A DNA stretch of 64,000 bases from Azohydromonas australica DSM 1124 (GCF_000430725.1 NZ_KE387206.1:225516-289515); one strand, 5' to 3'. Positions 36,744 to 51,500 are shown, counted from the stretch's first letter. A program made the numbers and translations. The notes: generated by a model not told the origin, from the sequence alone.

Positions 36744-38153
36744 ATGCTAAGCGATACCTCTGCCACCGGGCCCATCCTGACTGAAAGCTTGCTGCGGCGC
36801 CTGGACGTGCCAGGGCCCCGCTACACCTCTTATCCAACGGCCGATCGCTTCGTGGAAGCCTTCGGCCCGATCGAATACCGCCAGGCCCTGGAGCAGCGCG
36901 CCCAGGGTGCCACGGTGGGCGGCACGCCGCCCTTGTCGATCTACGTGCACATCCCCTTCTGCGAGTCGGTCTGCTATTACTGCGCGTGCAACAAGGTCAT
37001 TACCAAGCACCATGAGCGCGCCGAGGAATACCTGCAGGCCCTGGAAGCCGAAATCGGGCTGCATGTGGCCGTGCTGGGCAAGGGCAAGGCGGTGTCGCAG
37101 CTGCACTTCGGCGGCGGCTCGCCCACCTTCCTGTCGGACGCCGAGATCAAGCGGCTGATGAGCGTGCTGCGCGATGCCTTCCGCATCGCGCCGGGGGCCG
37201 AGCTGTCGATCGAGGTGGACCCGCGCACCGTCACCACGCAGCGCCTGGAGCACCTGGCGCGCCTGGGCTTCAACCGCCTGAGCTTCGGCGTGCAGGACTT
37301 CGATGCCGAGGTGCAGAAGGCCGTGCACCGGGTGCAGTCCTACGAGAGCGTGCGCGACCTCGTGGCCAGCGCCCGGAGCCTGGGCTTCGAGTCGCTCAAC
37401 GTCGATCTCATCTATGGGCTGCCCAAGCAGACGCCCGTCTCCTTCGCGCGCACGGTGGAACTGGTGGGCGAGCTGCGGCCGGACCGCATCGCACTCTATG
37501 CCTACGCGCACCTGCCGGCGCGCTTCAAGCCGCAGCGCCGCATCGACCCGGCCGAGCTGCCGCCGCCCGGCGACCGGGTGCAGATGCTGGGCAGCGCCAT
37601 CCAGGGCTTCCTGGGCTTTGGCTACACGTACATCGGCATGGACCACTTCGCGCTGCCCGGCGACAGCCTGGCCGCAGCCAAGCGCCAGGGCCGGCTGCAC
37701 CGCAACTTCCAGGGCTACAGCACGCAGCCCGACTGCGACCTCATCGGCCTGGGCGTATCGGCCATCGGCCGCATGGGTGCGACCTACAGCCAGAACGCCA
37801 AGACCCTGCCGGAGTACTACGACGCCGTGAACCAGGGCCAGTTTCCCGTGGTGCGCGGCCTGGCGCTCACGCGCGACGACCTGGTGCGCCGCGCGGTGAT
37901 CATGGCCCTCATGTGCCAGGGACGGGTGGAGTTCGAGTCCATCGAGCTGGCGCACCTGGTCAACATGCGCAAGTACTTCACCACCGAGCTCGAAGCGCTG
38001 CAGCCGCTGGTGGAAATGGGCCTGGTGGAGATCGAGCCCGAGGCGATCCAAGTCACGCCGCGGGGCTGGTACTTCGTACGCGGGGTCGCCATGGTGTTCG
38101 ACCGGCATTTGCGCGCCGATCAGACGCGCGAGCGCTTTTCGCGGATCATTTGA
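36744..38153 (+). CDS. hemN: Oxygen-independent coproporphyrinogen III dehydrogenase
   Basis: 469 aa from ATG 36744; an in-frame ATG at 36717 is a second option, neither having a clear ribosome site. It is a radical-SAM enzyme that decarboxylates coproporphyrinogen III without oxygen. The cluster motif is HIPFCESVCYYCACNKVIT (CxxxCxxC followed by xC as in HemN). VPGPRYTSYPTADRF near the N-terminus and HFGGGSPTFL, SIEVDPRTVT, RLSFGVQDFD follow, with GMDHFALPGD in the C-terminal part. It supplies heme in low oxygen, fitting the cbb3/FNR neighbourhood. Confidence 0.96.
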   Translation: MLSDTSATGPILTESLLRRLDVPGPRYTSYPTADRFVEAFGPIEYRQALEQRAQGATVGGTPPLSIYVHIPFCESVCYYCACNKVITKHHERAEEYLQALEAEIGLHVAVLGKGKAVSQLHFGGGSPTFLSDAEIKRLMSVLRDAFRIAPGAELSIEVDPRTVTTQRLEHLARLGFNRLSFGVQDFDAEVQKAVHRVQSYESVRDLVASARSLGFESLNVDLIYGLPKQTPVSFARTVELVGELRPDRIALYAYAHLPARFKPQRRIDPAELPPPGDRVQMLGSAIQGFLGFGYTYIGMDHFALPGDSLAAAKRQGRLHRNFQGYSTQPDCDLIGLGVSAIGRMGATYSQNAKTLPEYYDAVNQGQFPVVRGLALTRDDLVRRAVIMALMCQGRVEFESIELAHLVNMRKYFTTELEALQPLVEMGLVEIEPEAIQVTPRGWYFVRGVAMVFDRHLRADQTRERFSRII

Positions 38154-38201
38154 GGCTTCGCCCGCAGTTCTCCTTGCAGTAAAGCCCCCTGTTTTCCGGT
38201 C

Positions 38202-38918
38202 ATGGATGCCGCCCTCGTCTTGAGCGCCCTGCTGATGGGCCTGGCCGGATCGCCGCACTGCGTGGCCATGTGCGGTGCGGCCTGCACCGCGCTGGCCGGG
38301 CGCTGCGGGGGAGGGCGGCCGCAGCAGGCGCTGCTGGGCTTTCACCTCGGCCGACTGCTGGGCTACTCGGCCGCCGGCGCGGTCGCGGCCGGCAGCGTGT
38401 CGCTGCTGGCGCAGTTCTCGCAGCTGACGCCCGCTCTGCGGCCGCTGTGGACGCTGGTACACGTTGCGGCGCTGGGCCTGGGCGTGTGGCTGCTGCTGAA
38501 GGGCAAGCAGCCGGAGTGGATCGAGAACCTCGGCCGCGGCACGCGGCTCGCGCCGGCGGCGGCTTCCGCGGCGGGTGACGGCGGATGGCAGCCGATGCTC
38601 GGTCCGCTCAAGGCCGGGCTGGCCGGTACGGCCTGGGTGGCCTGGCCTTGCGGGCTGTTGCAGTCGGCCCTGGTGGTGGCGGCGCTGGGCCAGCAGCCGG
38701 CCTCCGGTGCGCTGATCATGGCCGGCTTCGCGCTGGGCTCCTCGCTGGGCTTGTGGCTGGGCCCGGCGCTATGGTGGCGGCTGGGCGCGCCGGGTTCGCG
38801 CTGGCTGGCCTCGGGCGGCTGGGCCGTGCGCCTGGCGGGCCTGGGTCTCGCGAGCGCATCCGCCTGGGCCCTGGGCAATGGCCTGTGGCAACGCATCGCC
38901 GACTGGTGCGCGAGCTGA
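38202..38918 (+). CDS. TauE/SafE-like membrane protein (DsbD-related, cco-associated)
   Basis: 238 aa with about six membrane segments. The first segment contains GLAGSPHCVAMCGAACTAL, the H-C-x-x-M-C-G pattern typical of the group annotated as sulfite exporter TauE/SafE or cytochrome biogenesis membrane protein. VAWPCGLLQSALVVAAL carries a further conserved Pro-Cys. Members are usually next to ccoI/ccoNOP or fnr/hemN, and a role in copper or redox supply to the cbb3 oxidase has been suggested. Substrate not shown by sequence. Confidence 0.8.
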   Translation: MDAALVLSALLMGLAGSPHCVAMCGAACTALAGRCGGGRPQQALLGFHLGRLLGYSAAGAVAAGSVSLLAQFSQLTPALRPLWTLVHVAALGLGVWLLLKGKQPEWIENLGRGTRLAPAAASAAGDGGWQPMLGPLKAGLAGTAWVAWPCGLLQSALVVAALGQQPASGALIMAGFALGSSLGLWLGPALWWRLGAPGSRWLASGGWAVRLAGLGLASASAWALGNGLWQRIADWCAS

Positions 38919-39018
38919 GCGCACCACCGGGTCTTCCCCAGGGGCGAGCAACGAACGCTGTCAACTTCGCGTCAACCTCGACTGCAATGCTGTTTTGGTT
39001 TCGCCCAAGAAATCTCAA

Positions 39019-39032
39019 GTCTTATGTAAGAC
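39019..39032. promoter_or_regulatory. Palindrome upstream of icd, candidate operator
   Basis: GTCTTA-TG-TAAGAC is a perfect 6-bp inverted repeat about 70 bases before icd. It lies next to possible -10 elements (TAATAC at 39041-39046 and TAGAAT at 39056-39061). The shape is that of a GntR-type operator. Similar CTTAT-ATAAG palindromes are recalled before TCA-cycle genes in beta-proteobacteria, but I cannot verify this. Confidence 0.45.
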
Positions 39033-39101
39033 ATAGGACTTAATACCGCGTCGAATAGAATCGCGGTCTCATTCCACAACCCCACGCCGGAGCGAGTTTT
39101 C

Positions 39102-40355
<1,254 letters not shown>

Positions 40356-40461
40356 TGTCCGCGCCCGGCGCCGGGCACGTGCGTCCAGTTGCAGCGGGCT
40401 CATTCAATAAGCCTGCTGCGGTCCGCAAGGAACCGCCAGACGAAAAAAGTGATGAAATCGC

Positions 40462-40489
40462 TTGCCAGGTCTGAAATCCTTGCTAGAAT
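40462..40489 (+). promoter_or_regulatory. Promoter of the tRNA-Asn genes
   Basis: TTGCCA (40462-40467) and TAGAAT (40484-40489) with a 16-bp spacer precede the first tRNA-Asn by 12 bases. Both hexamers are close to consensus. Confidence 0.7.
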
Positions 40490-40501
40490 CTCAGCTTCTG
40501 T

Positions 40502-40577
40502 TCCCCGATAGCTCAGTCGGTAGAGCGACGGACTGTTAATCCGCAGGTCCCTGGTTCGAGCCCAGGTCGGGGAGCCA
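40502..40577 (+). tRNA. tRNA-Asn (anticodon GTT), copy 1
   Basis: 76 nt with encoded CCA. The acceptor arms TCCCCGA and TCGGGGA pair fully, the D-arm AGCTC..GAGC and T-arm with GGTTCGAGCC are regular, and the anticodon GTT is at 40535-40537 within CTGTTAA. Confidence 0.98.
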
Positions 40578-40648
40578 AACAGAAGTCTCAGTAGTAAGTA
40601 GTACCGAAGAAAAGCCGCAGGCGCTTGTCGTGCAAGCGGTGATTCAAA

Positions 40649-40724
40649 TCCCCGATAGCTCAGTCGGTAGAGCGACGGACTGTTAATCCGCAGGTCCCTG
40701 GTTCGAGCCCAGGTCGGGGAGCCA
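40649..40724 (+). tRNA. tRNA-Asn (anticodon GTT), copy 2
   Basis: Identical over all 76 bases to the copy at 40502. The anticodon is at 40682-40684. The two genes are 71 bases apart and the pair is followed by a strong terminator, so they are probably one transcript. Confidence 0.98.
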
Positions 40725-40731
40725 AATACTG

Positions 40732-40759
40732 AAAAATGCCCGCTGCCGCGGGCATTTTT
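40732..40759 (+). terminator. Terminator of the tRNA-Asn pair
   Basis: A perfect 12-bp stem (40732-40743 with 40748-40759), loop TGCC, ending TTTTT, eight bases after the second tRNA. Confidence 0.92.
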
Positions 40760-40881
40760 CTTGGAAGCGCTCCGGTCGCTGCCAGCGTGGCAGTGATGGG
40801 CACCGCGGCAATCGCGTTTGGCCAGCAGGGCGTCCGGAGGACGCTGCCGGCGCGGTTACACTAGCGGTTTCGGTCCGACGG

Positions 40882-40957
40882 GGGTGCTTAGCTCAGTTGG
40901 TAGAGCGGCGCCCTTACAAGGCGTAGGTCGGGGGTTCGAACCCCTCAGCACCCACCA
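40882..40957 (+). tRNA. tRNA-Val (anticodon TAC)
   Basis: 76 nt with encoded CCA. Acceptor GGGTGCT pairs with AGCACCC; the anticodon TAC is at 40915-40917 in CTTACAA; the T-arm contains GGTTCGAACC. A weak -10 TACACT lies at 40857-40862. Confidence 0.98.
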
Positions 40958-40995
40958 CCCCGCGGCGGCTCAAGGGCCGGCTCAGCAGATGGCTT

Positions 40996-41021
40996 CAAAG
41001 GCGAACCGAGGTTCGCCTTTG
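40996..41021 (+). terminator. Hairpin after tRNA-Val, likely terminator
   Basis: A perfect 11-bp stem (40996-41006 with 41011-41021) with a CGAG loop, ending TTTG. It stands 38 bases after the tRNA and 60 before the ppiD start, so ppiD may have its own promoter or depend on read-through. Confidence 0.7.
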
Positions 41022-41081
41022 TTGCATCCGGGCCAGGCTTTTTTGCTGCGTCCCAGCCTCAGGACCCTGGTCGAGGAACCC

Positions 41082-43001
41082 ATGTTCGATTTCGTTCGCA
41101 CCCACACCCGGCTGCTGCAGTTCCTGCTGGTGCTGCTGATCTTTCCTTCCTTCGTGTTCTTCGGTGTGCAGGGCTACAGCAGCTTCACCGAGGGCGGCAA
41201 TGCCACGGTGGCGGAAGTCGATGGCCATGCCATCAAGCAGCAGCAGTGGGACATGGCGCACCAGCAGCAGGCCGAGCGGCTGCGCCGCCAGATGCCCAAT
41301 GTGGACCCCAAGCTGCTGGACTCGCCGCAGTTCAAGCGCGAGACGCTGGACCAGCTCGTGCGCGAGCGCGTGCTGCTGTCCGCGGCCGAGAAGCAGCACC
41401 TGGCCGTCAATGACGACCGGCTGCAGCGGCTCTTCATCAGCGATCCGCAGTACGCCTTCCTGCGCAAGCCCGACGGCAGCATCAACAACGAAATGCTGGC
41501 CGCGCAGGGCATGAGCTCCGCGGACTTCGCCGAGCGCCTGCGCCGCGACCTGACGCTGCGCCAGGTGATGGAAGGCGTCACGCAATCGGCACCGGACACG
41601 CCCGCGGCGCGCCAAATCTCCTTCAACGCGCTGCTGCAGCAGCGCCAGGTGCAGCTGCAACGATTCAACGCCGCCGACTACACCGCGCGCGTGAACCCTA
41701 GCGACGCCGAGCTCAAGGCCTACTACGACGGCCACCAGGCGCAGTTCAAGGCGCCCGAGCAGGCCGTGATCGAGTACGTGGTGCTGGGCGTGGACGCGCT
41801 GCAGCAGGACCTGAGCGTGAGCGAGGAGGACCTGCGCAAGTACTACGACGAGAACGCCGCGCGCTACACCAGCGCCGAGCAGCGCCGCGCCAGCCACATC
41901 CTCGTCGCCTCCGACAAGGACCAGCCCGCCGCCGAGCGCGCCAAGGCCAAGGCCAAGGCCGAGGCGCTGCTGGCCGAGCTGCGCAAGAACCCGGCGAGCT
42001 TCGCCGAGGTGGCGAAGAAGGAGTCGCAGGACCCGGGCTCCGCACAGCGCGGCGGCGACCTCGACTTCTTCGCCCGTGGCGCCATGGTCAAGCCCTTCGA
42101 GGATGCGGCCTACGCCATGAAGCCCGGCGAGATCAGCAACGTGGTCGAGAGCGACTTTGGTTACCACATCATCCGGCTCGATGCCGTGCGCGGCGGCGAG
42201 AAGAAGCCGTTTGAGGCGGTGCGCCCGGAGATCGAGGCCGAGGTGAAGAAGCAGCTGGCGCAGCGCCGCTACACCGAGGCCGCCGAGCAGTTCACCAACA
42301 CGGTGTACGAGCAATCGGACTCGCTGCAGCCCGTCATGGACAAGCTCAAGCTGAAGAAGCAGACGGCCACCGTGCAGCGCACGCCCGCGCCCGGCGCCAC
42401 CGGCGCGCTGGCCTCGCCCAAGCTGCTGGAGGCCGTGTTCTCCAACGACGTGCTGCGCAACAAGCGCAACACCGAGGCCGTGGAGGTCGGCGCGAACCAG
42501 CTCGTCTCCGCGCGCGTGACGGAGTACCGGCCCGAGCGCGTGCGTCCGTTCGAGGAAGTGCAGCTGCAGGTGCGCGAGCGCGTGGTCAACGAGCAGGCGC
42601 TGGCGTTGGCGCGCAAGGATGGCCAGGCGCGCCTGGCGCAGCTGCAGCAGGGCGGCGATGCCGCCGCGGGCTCGCTGCCGGCGGCCGTGACGGTGTCGCG
42701 TGCCGAGCGCGGCGATCTTGCGCCCGCGGCGCTGGATGCCGTGCTGCGTGCCGATGCCTCGAAGCTGCCGGCCGTGCTGGGCGTGGACGTTCCGCAGGGC
42801 TATGTGGTGGCGCGGCTGCTCAAGGTCGAGTCGCCCAAGGCCGACGCGCCGCAGCTCGTGGCGTTGCAAGGTCAGTACGCGCAAGCCTGGGCCGCAGCCG
42901 AGGGCCGTGCCTACTACGAGGCGCTGAAGAAGCGCTTCGACGTGAAGATCAAGGCACCGGCCGTGGCCGCGGTGCCGGCCGATGCCGCGGCATCAAAATA
43001 A
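41082..43001 (+). CDS. ppiD: PpiD-like periplasmic peptidyl-prolyl isomerase/chaperone
   Basis: 639 aa from ATG 41082 with GAGGAA before it. One N-terminal membrane anchor (LLQFLLVLLIFPSFVFFGVQGY) places the rest in the periplasm. A SurA-N-like chaperone region covers residues ~30-160. The parvulin domain is at ~265-370 (ASHILVA, AEVAKKESQDPGSAQRGGDL, FGYHIIRLD). A second SurA-like C-terminal region follows. PpiD helps proteins emerging from the Sec translocon to fold. Confidence 0.93.
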   Translation: MFDFVRTHTRLLQFLLVLLIFPSFVFFGVQGYSSFTEGGNATVAEVDGHAIKQQQWDMAHQQQAERLRRQMPNVDPKLLDSPQFKRETLDQLVRERVLLSAAEKQHLAVNDDRLQRLFISDPQYAFLRKPDGSINNEMLAAQGMSSADFAERLRRDLTLRQVMEGVTQSAPDTPAARQISFNALLQQRQVQLQRFNAADYTARVNPSDAELKAYYDGHQAQFKAPEQAVIEYVVLGVDALQQDLSVSEEDLRKYYDENAARYTSAEQRRASHILVASDKDQPAAERAKAKAKAEALLAELRKNPASFAEVAKKESQDPGSAQRGGDLDFFARGAMVKPFEDAAYAMKPGEISNVVESDFGYHIIRLDAVRGGEKKPFEAVRPEIEAEVKKQLAQRRYTEAAEQFTNTVYEQSDSLQPVMDKLKLKKQTATVQRTPAPGATGALASPKLLEAVFSNDVLRNKRNTEAVEVGANQLVSARVTEYRPERVRPFEEVQLQVRERVVNEQALALARKDGQARLAQLQQGGDAAAGSLPAAVTVSRAERGDLAPAALDAVLRADASKLPAVLGVDVPQGYVVARLLKVESPKADAPQLVALQGQYAQAWAAAEGRAYYEALKKRFDVKIKAPAVAAVPADAAASK

Positions 43002-43015
43002 TTCGCGTGAAGGTC

Positions 43016-43045
43016 TTGCAAGGCTTCAAAACCTCGTATTACAAT
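43016..43045 (+). promoter_or_regulatory. Promoter of tRNA-His
   Basis: TTGCAA (43016-43021) and TACAAT (43040-43045), spacer 18 bp, with the tRNA beginning 17 bases later. Confidence 0.7.
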
Positions 43046-43062
43046 CACGTTCTCCAACGACG

Positions 43063-43138
43063 GTGGCTGTAGCTCAGTTGGTAGAGTCCCAGATTGTGAT
43101 TCTGGTCGTCGTGGGTTCGAGTCCCATCAGCCACCCCA
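43063..43138 (+). tRNA. tRNA-His (anticodon GTG)
   Basis: 76 nt with encoded CCA. Acceptor GTGGCTG pairs with CAGCCAC; the base before (G at 43062) is the G-1 typical of tRNA-His facing discriminator C. Anticodon GTG at 43096-43098. It borders the accessory operon that begins at 43288, and tRNA genes are frequent integration sites, but I found no matching att repeat on the far side. Confidence 0.98.
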
Positions 43139-43162
43139 CCGAACACCGGCAGTGATGCCGTA

Positions 43163-43191
43163 AACAAAGCCTCCCTCGCGGAGGCTTTGTT
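43163..43191 (+). terminator. Terminator of tRNA-His
   Basis: A perfect 12-bp stem (43163-43174 with 43180-43191), loop CTCGC, followed by GTTTC. Weak T-run but strong stem. Confidence 0.75.
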
Positions 43192-43287
43192 GTTTCTGAC
43201 GTTGCCTTCGGGCTTGCCCTGATCGCGGTGGCCCCGGTCCGTGAAATAAAAAGTCACAAATACGGACTGCAGGGGAGGGAACCCAAG

Positions 43288-45674
43288 ATGGACGTCCTGC
43301 TGGCGCACCAGCGGGCGGTCGAGGACGACTCGAAGTACATCCGCAGTTCCTTTCACGGCCTCGATCCGCACCTGCGTTCTGTTCTTGAAGCCACGCTCGC
43401 CTGCCAGCCACCAGGCGGCTCCTGCGCCGGCCTGCGCGCGCTGATCATCTGTCCGACGCCAGCGTCGATCAACGAGCGGCTCGAAGCGCTCAGCCGCTGC
43501 GCCCGCAACCACCTCGACAGCGTGGGCAGCCCGTTCCCCATTCGCTTCGCTGCCTGTGCCAGCCAGGAGCCGCAGGCGGCACACGACCGCCTGCGCGAGC
43601 ACGCACCAGCGCTGCTGCTGACCAACGCCGCATCGCTGGACCGGTGGCTCATGGGCTGGACCGGCCCCGAGCTGCGCTCAAGCCTGCGCGTCGTGGCGTC
43701 TGGGGCGGAGGGCCCAGGCCAAGTGCAGGCCATGGAGATGGCCCTGCTCATCGGTCGGCTCCAGGCGCAGTGCGGGCACGCCTTGGTCCGCATCGGCAAT
43801 GTTCCCTTGGCGGCACCGGTTCCGGCGGCACTGTTGCAAGCGCACCTGTACGCGCTGGCGGTTGCGGAAATGGACCTGCCCGGCTGGTCGCGCCGTGGCC
43901 ATGGCCAGCCCGCGCTCAGCGCCTTCGTGGACGAGGCACCTGCCGCACTGCCGCTGCGTGCCGACCTGCGTGCTGCGCTGCGACCCGGGCGCCGGATGCG
44001 CGAACGCCTCCAGACCACTCTGGAGTACAGCCTCCGGGAGGTGCAGACCCCCATCGAGGTGCTCACCGAAGACTGGATCGAGCACGCGCTGGCCGCTTTG
44101 CCTGACCGCCTGGACCAAGCCCTGGACCGCTGGCGCGTTCTCTACCGTGCCGCGCGCGCCACCCTGGAGCTTGCAACGTACAAGATTCAGAGTGAACTGT
44201 TGTCCTCACGCAGTGAAGCCTACCGTCGCCAACAGCGCCTCCAGGAGGAGGGCGCTTGCCAGCTCCAGCTGCTGCGCAACGTGGGTGGCGACACGGGGGC
44301 GTGGCCCGGATTCCACCCTGCACGCTTCCTCGCCGCCGAAGGGCTGTTGCCCGGCCATGGCGAGGTGCGCCATCCGTTGCGCGCGTTCCTGTCCGCGGCG
44401 CAGGGGCCTGGCCGATTCGTCTCACGCCCGCGCGCCGACGCGCTGCGTGAACTCGGACCGCGGGCACTGTTCCAGCACGAGGGGCGGCGCTATCGGGTCA
44501 CCGGAACCGTGCCGCGGGACCCCGCCGCCGCGCTCACCGCCGCCAGGCTGTGCCGCACGTCCGGCTGCCTGCTGCTCGGCGAGCAGCGCCAGCGCGAAAC
44601 CTGTCCCGTCTCCGGTGTGAATCTCTCCGAGCCCGGCGCTGGCGAGCACCTGCACGACCTGCTGGAAGCGGCCGACGTCCATGCCGAGGAAGTGGACGAT
44701 CAAGCTGCGGCGGACGAGCCCGTCGCGGCCGGCTTTGAGGTCCAGACCTGCTTCAGCGTCGATGAGGCCAACGCGGACTCGATGCAGGAAGCCTGGTTGC
44801 AGAGCGGCATCGAGACGCTGCTGGCGCTGACGTTCATCCCCGGCGCCCGCCTGGTGTTTCTCAACCGCCGGTGGCGCGGCAGCGACGACGAAGGTTTCAC
44901 GCTCGACCTCCACAGCGGCGCTTGGTACGGGCCGCAGCCCCTGGCGTCACCCTCGGGGCCGCAACGCCGCGTCAGACTCTGGACCTCGTACCGCGCCGAT
45001 GCGCTGCTGCTCCGACCCACGGCGTCCTTCGGCCTGGAGCGTGGGCATGTCGCCGCGCTCCAGTACGCGCTGCTGCAGGCCGCCGCGCGGGGTCTGCGGC
45101 TCGATCCGGGCGAGCTGGGCGTGGCGATCGTGGGGGAGCGCGACGGCCTCGGCCTCCTGCTGCACGAGGCGGACGGACGCGGTGTCGGGCTCCTGTCGCA
45201 CCTGATGGATGAAGCGCGGTTGCGCTCCGTGATCAGCGAGGCGCGGGCGGCCTGCCTCGGCGAATGCCGGCTCGACGGCGCGCTGGACCGCCTGAGCTGC
45301 TGCGTGCTGGTGCCGAAGGCCCCCGCGGCGGAAGAGGGCTACGAAGCCCGCTACCGGCGGCTGCTGGCGCAGCTCGACCCCGCGTCCGCCGCCAGCCGCC
45401 GCTTCCTCGACCACCTCCACGCCCACCGCCTGCGCCTGCCCGATGCGGCACGGCGCCGCGTGCCGGGCCTGTACCTGCAGCCGGATTTCCACTTCGAGCC
45501 GCGCACCTGGGTCTTCTGCGACGGCAGCACACCTGGAGACCTGGTCGCGCGGGAAGACGCCTGGGCACAGCATGAAACCCTGCTGGCGCGCGGCGACGAG
45601 GTGTGGGTCTGGCACGCCGCGGAGGACCTGGCCGCGAAGGTGGCGCAGCGTCCCGACCTCTTCAGCCCCCGGCG

Positions 45675-45678
<4 letters not shown>
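43288..45678 (+). CDS. DUF1998/DrmA-like helicase relative with lost ATPase motifs
   Basis: 796 aa from ATG 43288 (GGGGAGGGAA ahead). The layout follows large DUF1998 helicases of defence islands. It has an N-terminal HQRAVEDDSKYIRSSF block, a motif Ia-like ALIICPTPASINERLEAL, ALLLTNAASLDRWL, FHPARFLAAEGLLPGHG, GRRYRVTGTVPRDP, a CRTSGC/CPVSG zinc-finger remnant and a DUF1998-like ALQYALLQAAARGLRLDP. The C-terminal segment YLQPDFHFEP with VFCDGS may be a nuclease-like fold. However the Q-motif and Walker A region is absent (about 100 residues missing). The expected DEAH is replaced by VVASGAEGPG and the SAT motif by GNVP. So it is probably not an ATPase. The stop overlaps the next GTG by 4 nt. 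Confidence 0.65.
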
Positions 45679-48560
<2,882 letters not shown>

Positions 48561-48564
<4 letters not shown>

Positions 48565-51500
48565 CGTACGCCGCCGTTCGCATCGAAGGAACGATCTTCT
48601 CGGCCGAGGTTCTGGACCGCCTGGAAGACCAGCCCGGACAGCGCCCGGCGGACTTCGGCTTGGCGGACGCGTGCCGGCTCAAGGACGAGATCGCCCGCGC
48701 CTGGGCCGAGGCGCAGGCGCTCTAGCGCCTGTTCCAGCGCAAGCTCGCCGCGCTGCCGCCGGACAGTCCCGCCACCCGCGAGACGCGCCAGCTGTGGGTG
48801 CTGCCGCTGCTGGGCCTGCTCGGCTGGCAGCTCGAATTCCAGGCCCGGCACACGGAGCTGAACGGCAAGCTCTACCCGATCTCGCACCGCGTGGTGAACC
48901 GCGGCGGGATGGTGGTGCACGTGCTGGGCTGGCGCGACCCGGCCGGGCTGGACCGCAAGGCCGAGCCGCGCGCCGGCGCGCCGCGCCTGTCGGCGCATGC
49001 GATGGTCCAGGAGGTGCTGAACCTCGGCGAGGAGCTTTACGGCGTGGTGAGCAACGGCCGCGTGCTGCGGCTGCTGCGCGACAGCTCGCGGCTGTCCAGG
49101 CTGAGCTGCCTGGAATTCGACCTGGAGCGCATCTTCGGCGACGGCCTGTTCGCCGACTTCGCGCTGCTGTGGCGGCTGCTGCACGCCAGCCGGTTGCCGG
49201 CGCGGTGTGAGCAGGCGGCGCAGTGCTGGCTGGAGCGCTACCACCAGGACTCGCTGGACGCCGGCTCGCGCATCCGCGCCGGCCTGTCCAGGGCGGTGGA
49301 GCAGGCCTTGAAAGGTTTGGCCAACGGCTTCATCCGGCACCCCGCCAATGGGGCCCTGCGCGAGCGCCTGCAGAGTGGCGCGCTGGCGGCTGACGGGCTT
49401 CATCAGCAGCTGCTGCGGCTGATCTACCGGCTGCTGTTTCTGATGGTGATCGAGGAGCGCGGGCTGGTCTTCCCGCCCGGCGTGGAGGTGCGCCGGCGCG
49501 AGGTTTACGAGCGCTTCTACAGCCTGCAGCGCCTGCGCCGCCTGAGCGAGAGGCGCCACCTGGCCGACCGCCGCCACGCGGACCTGTGGCCGGCGCTGCG
49601 CTCCACCTTCGGGCTGTTCGAAGTCGGCGGCCCCGGCGCGACGCTGGGGCTTGCGCCGCTGGCCGGCGAGCTGTTCGGGCGCGATGCCATCGCCGACCTG
49701 GCCGGCTGCGCGCTGGGCAACGACGCGCTGCTGGAGGCGCTGCGGGCGCTGAGCCTGTACGCGCACCCGGACAGCGGGCAGCTCATCCGCGTCAACTACG
49801 GGGCGCTGAACGTGGAAGAGCTGGGCTCCATTTACGAAGGGCTGCTGGAGTACGCGCCGGTGCTGCTGTGGCAGGGTGCGCAGCCGCTCTTCGATTTCAG
49901 GCGCGGCGACGACCGTGCCAACACCGGCTCGCACTACACGCCCGACGAGTTGGTGCAGCCACTTTTGAAACACTCGCTGGACCACCTGATTGCCGAGCGG
50001 CTGCAGTTACCGGAGCGCGCCGCCCGCGAAGCCGCGCTGCTGGATCTGCGCGTGGCCGACGTGGCCTGCGGCTCGGGGCACATCCTGCTGGCGGCGGCGC
50101 GGCGCATCGCCATGGCGCTGGCCGTCCAGCGCACGGGCGAGGAGCAGCCCGCGCCTTTGGCCTACCGCACCGCGATCCGCGACGTGATCCGGCAGTGCAT
50201 CTACGGCGTGGACCTGAACCCGCTGGCGGTCGAGCTGTGCAAGGTGGCGCTGTGGCTGGAGGCGCACGTGCCAGGCGAGCCGCTGAGCTTCCTGGACCAC
50301 CACGTCAAGTGCGGCAACGCCATCGTGGGCGCCGTGCGGCGCGAGGAGGTCGCCCGCCGCGGCGTGCCGGACGAGGCTTTCAGAACCCTGCCGGGCGACG
50401 ACAGGGACACCGCCACGGCGCTGCGCAAGCGCAACAAGGCTGAGCGCGCGGGGCAGGGCAGCCTCGATTTCGACCCGGAGGCGGAGCGCCGCATGGAAGT
50501 CGCCTTGCAGGACTGGCGTGCGCTGGACGCCATGCCGGACCACACGCCGGCGCAGGTCGAGGCCAAGGCGGCGCGTTTCATCGCGCTGTCGCAAGCGCCG
50601 GAGGCGCTGCTGATGAAGCAGCTGGCCTCGCTGCCGATCGCGCAGTTCTACCTTCCCAAGCGCGCAGGGCGGCCGGACCTGCACGTCACCGAAGAAGCCT
50701 TCCGGCACTACTGGCAGGGCTCGCGCCCCCCGGAAGGGCCAGCGGTGGAGGCGGCGCTGGCCGTGGCGGAAAGGAAGCGCTTCTTCCACTGGTTCCTGGA
50801 GTTTCCGGAGGTGACGGCGCGGGGCGGGTTCGATTGCGTGGTGGGGAATCCGCCGTATATGGGTGGAACGTACCTGAGTGGAACCTACGGACACGCCTTC
50901 TGTAATTACGTGCGCTGGGAATTTTCGCCTGCAGGGCTGAGTGACCTCGTTGTGTTTTTCGTGCGGCGCATGCACTCGCTGCTGCGTCTGGGAGGATTCA
51001 GTGCCTTCATCACTACCAACTCCATCAAGGACGGTGATGTTCGGGTGGACGGCTTGGAGCAAGTCATCAGGCAAGGTGCGGAAATCAACTTCGCTGTGCG
51101 GACGATCAAATGGCCTGGACGTGCCAATCTGGCGGTGTCACTCGTCGCGTTGCATAGATTCCATGATGTTGATGAAAGGTGGCTTGACGGCAGGCGAGTG
51201 AATTGGATCAGCGCTTTTCTCGACGACTCGCCCAATGAACTGCCTCCGGAGATTCTGGCTGAAAATCAAGAAAAAGTGTTTGAAGGATCAAAATGGGTGG
51301 GGAATGGATTCACGCTGAGTGAACCGGATGCAGTCAAGATTCTTGAGGAAGATCCGATCTTAATTAAAGTTGTCCTGCCCTTGATAAATGGCGAGGAGCT
51401 GAATCAGCATCCTTTACAACGGCCGGGTAGGTATGCGGTTTACTTTGCAGACTGGTCCTTAGATCAGACGTCCCAGTATAGAGGTGCTATCGACTGGCTG

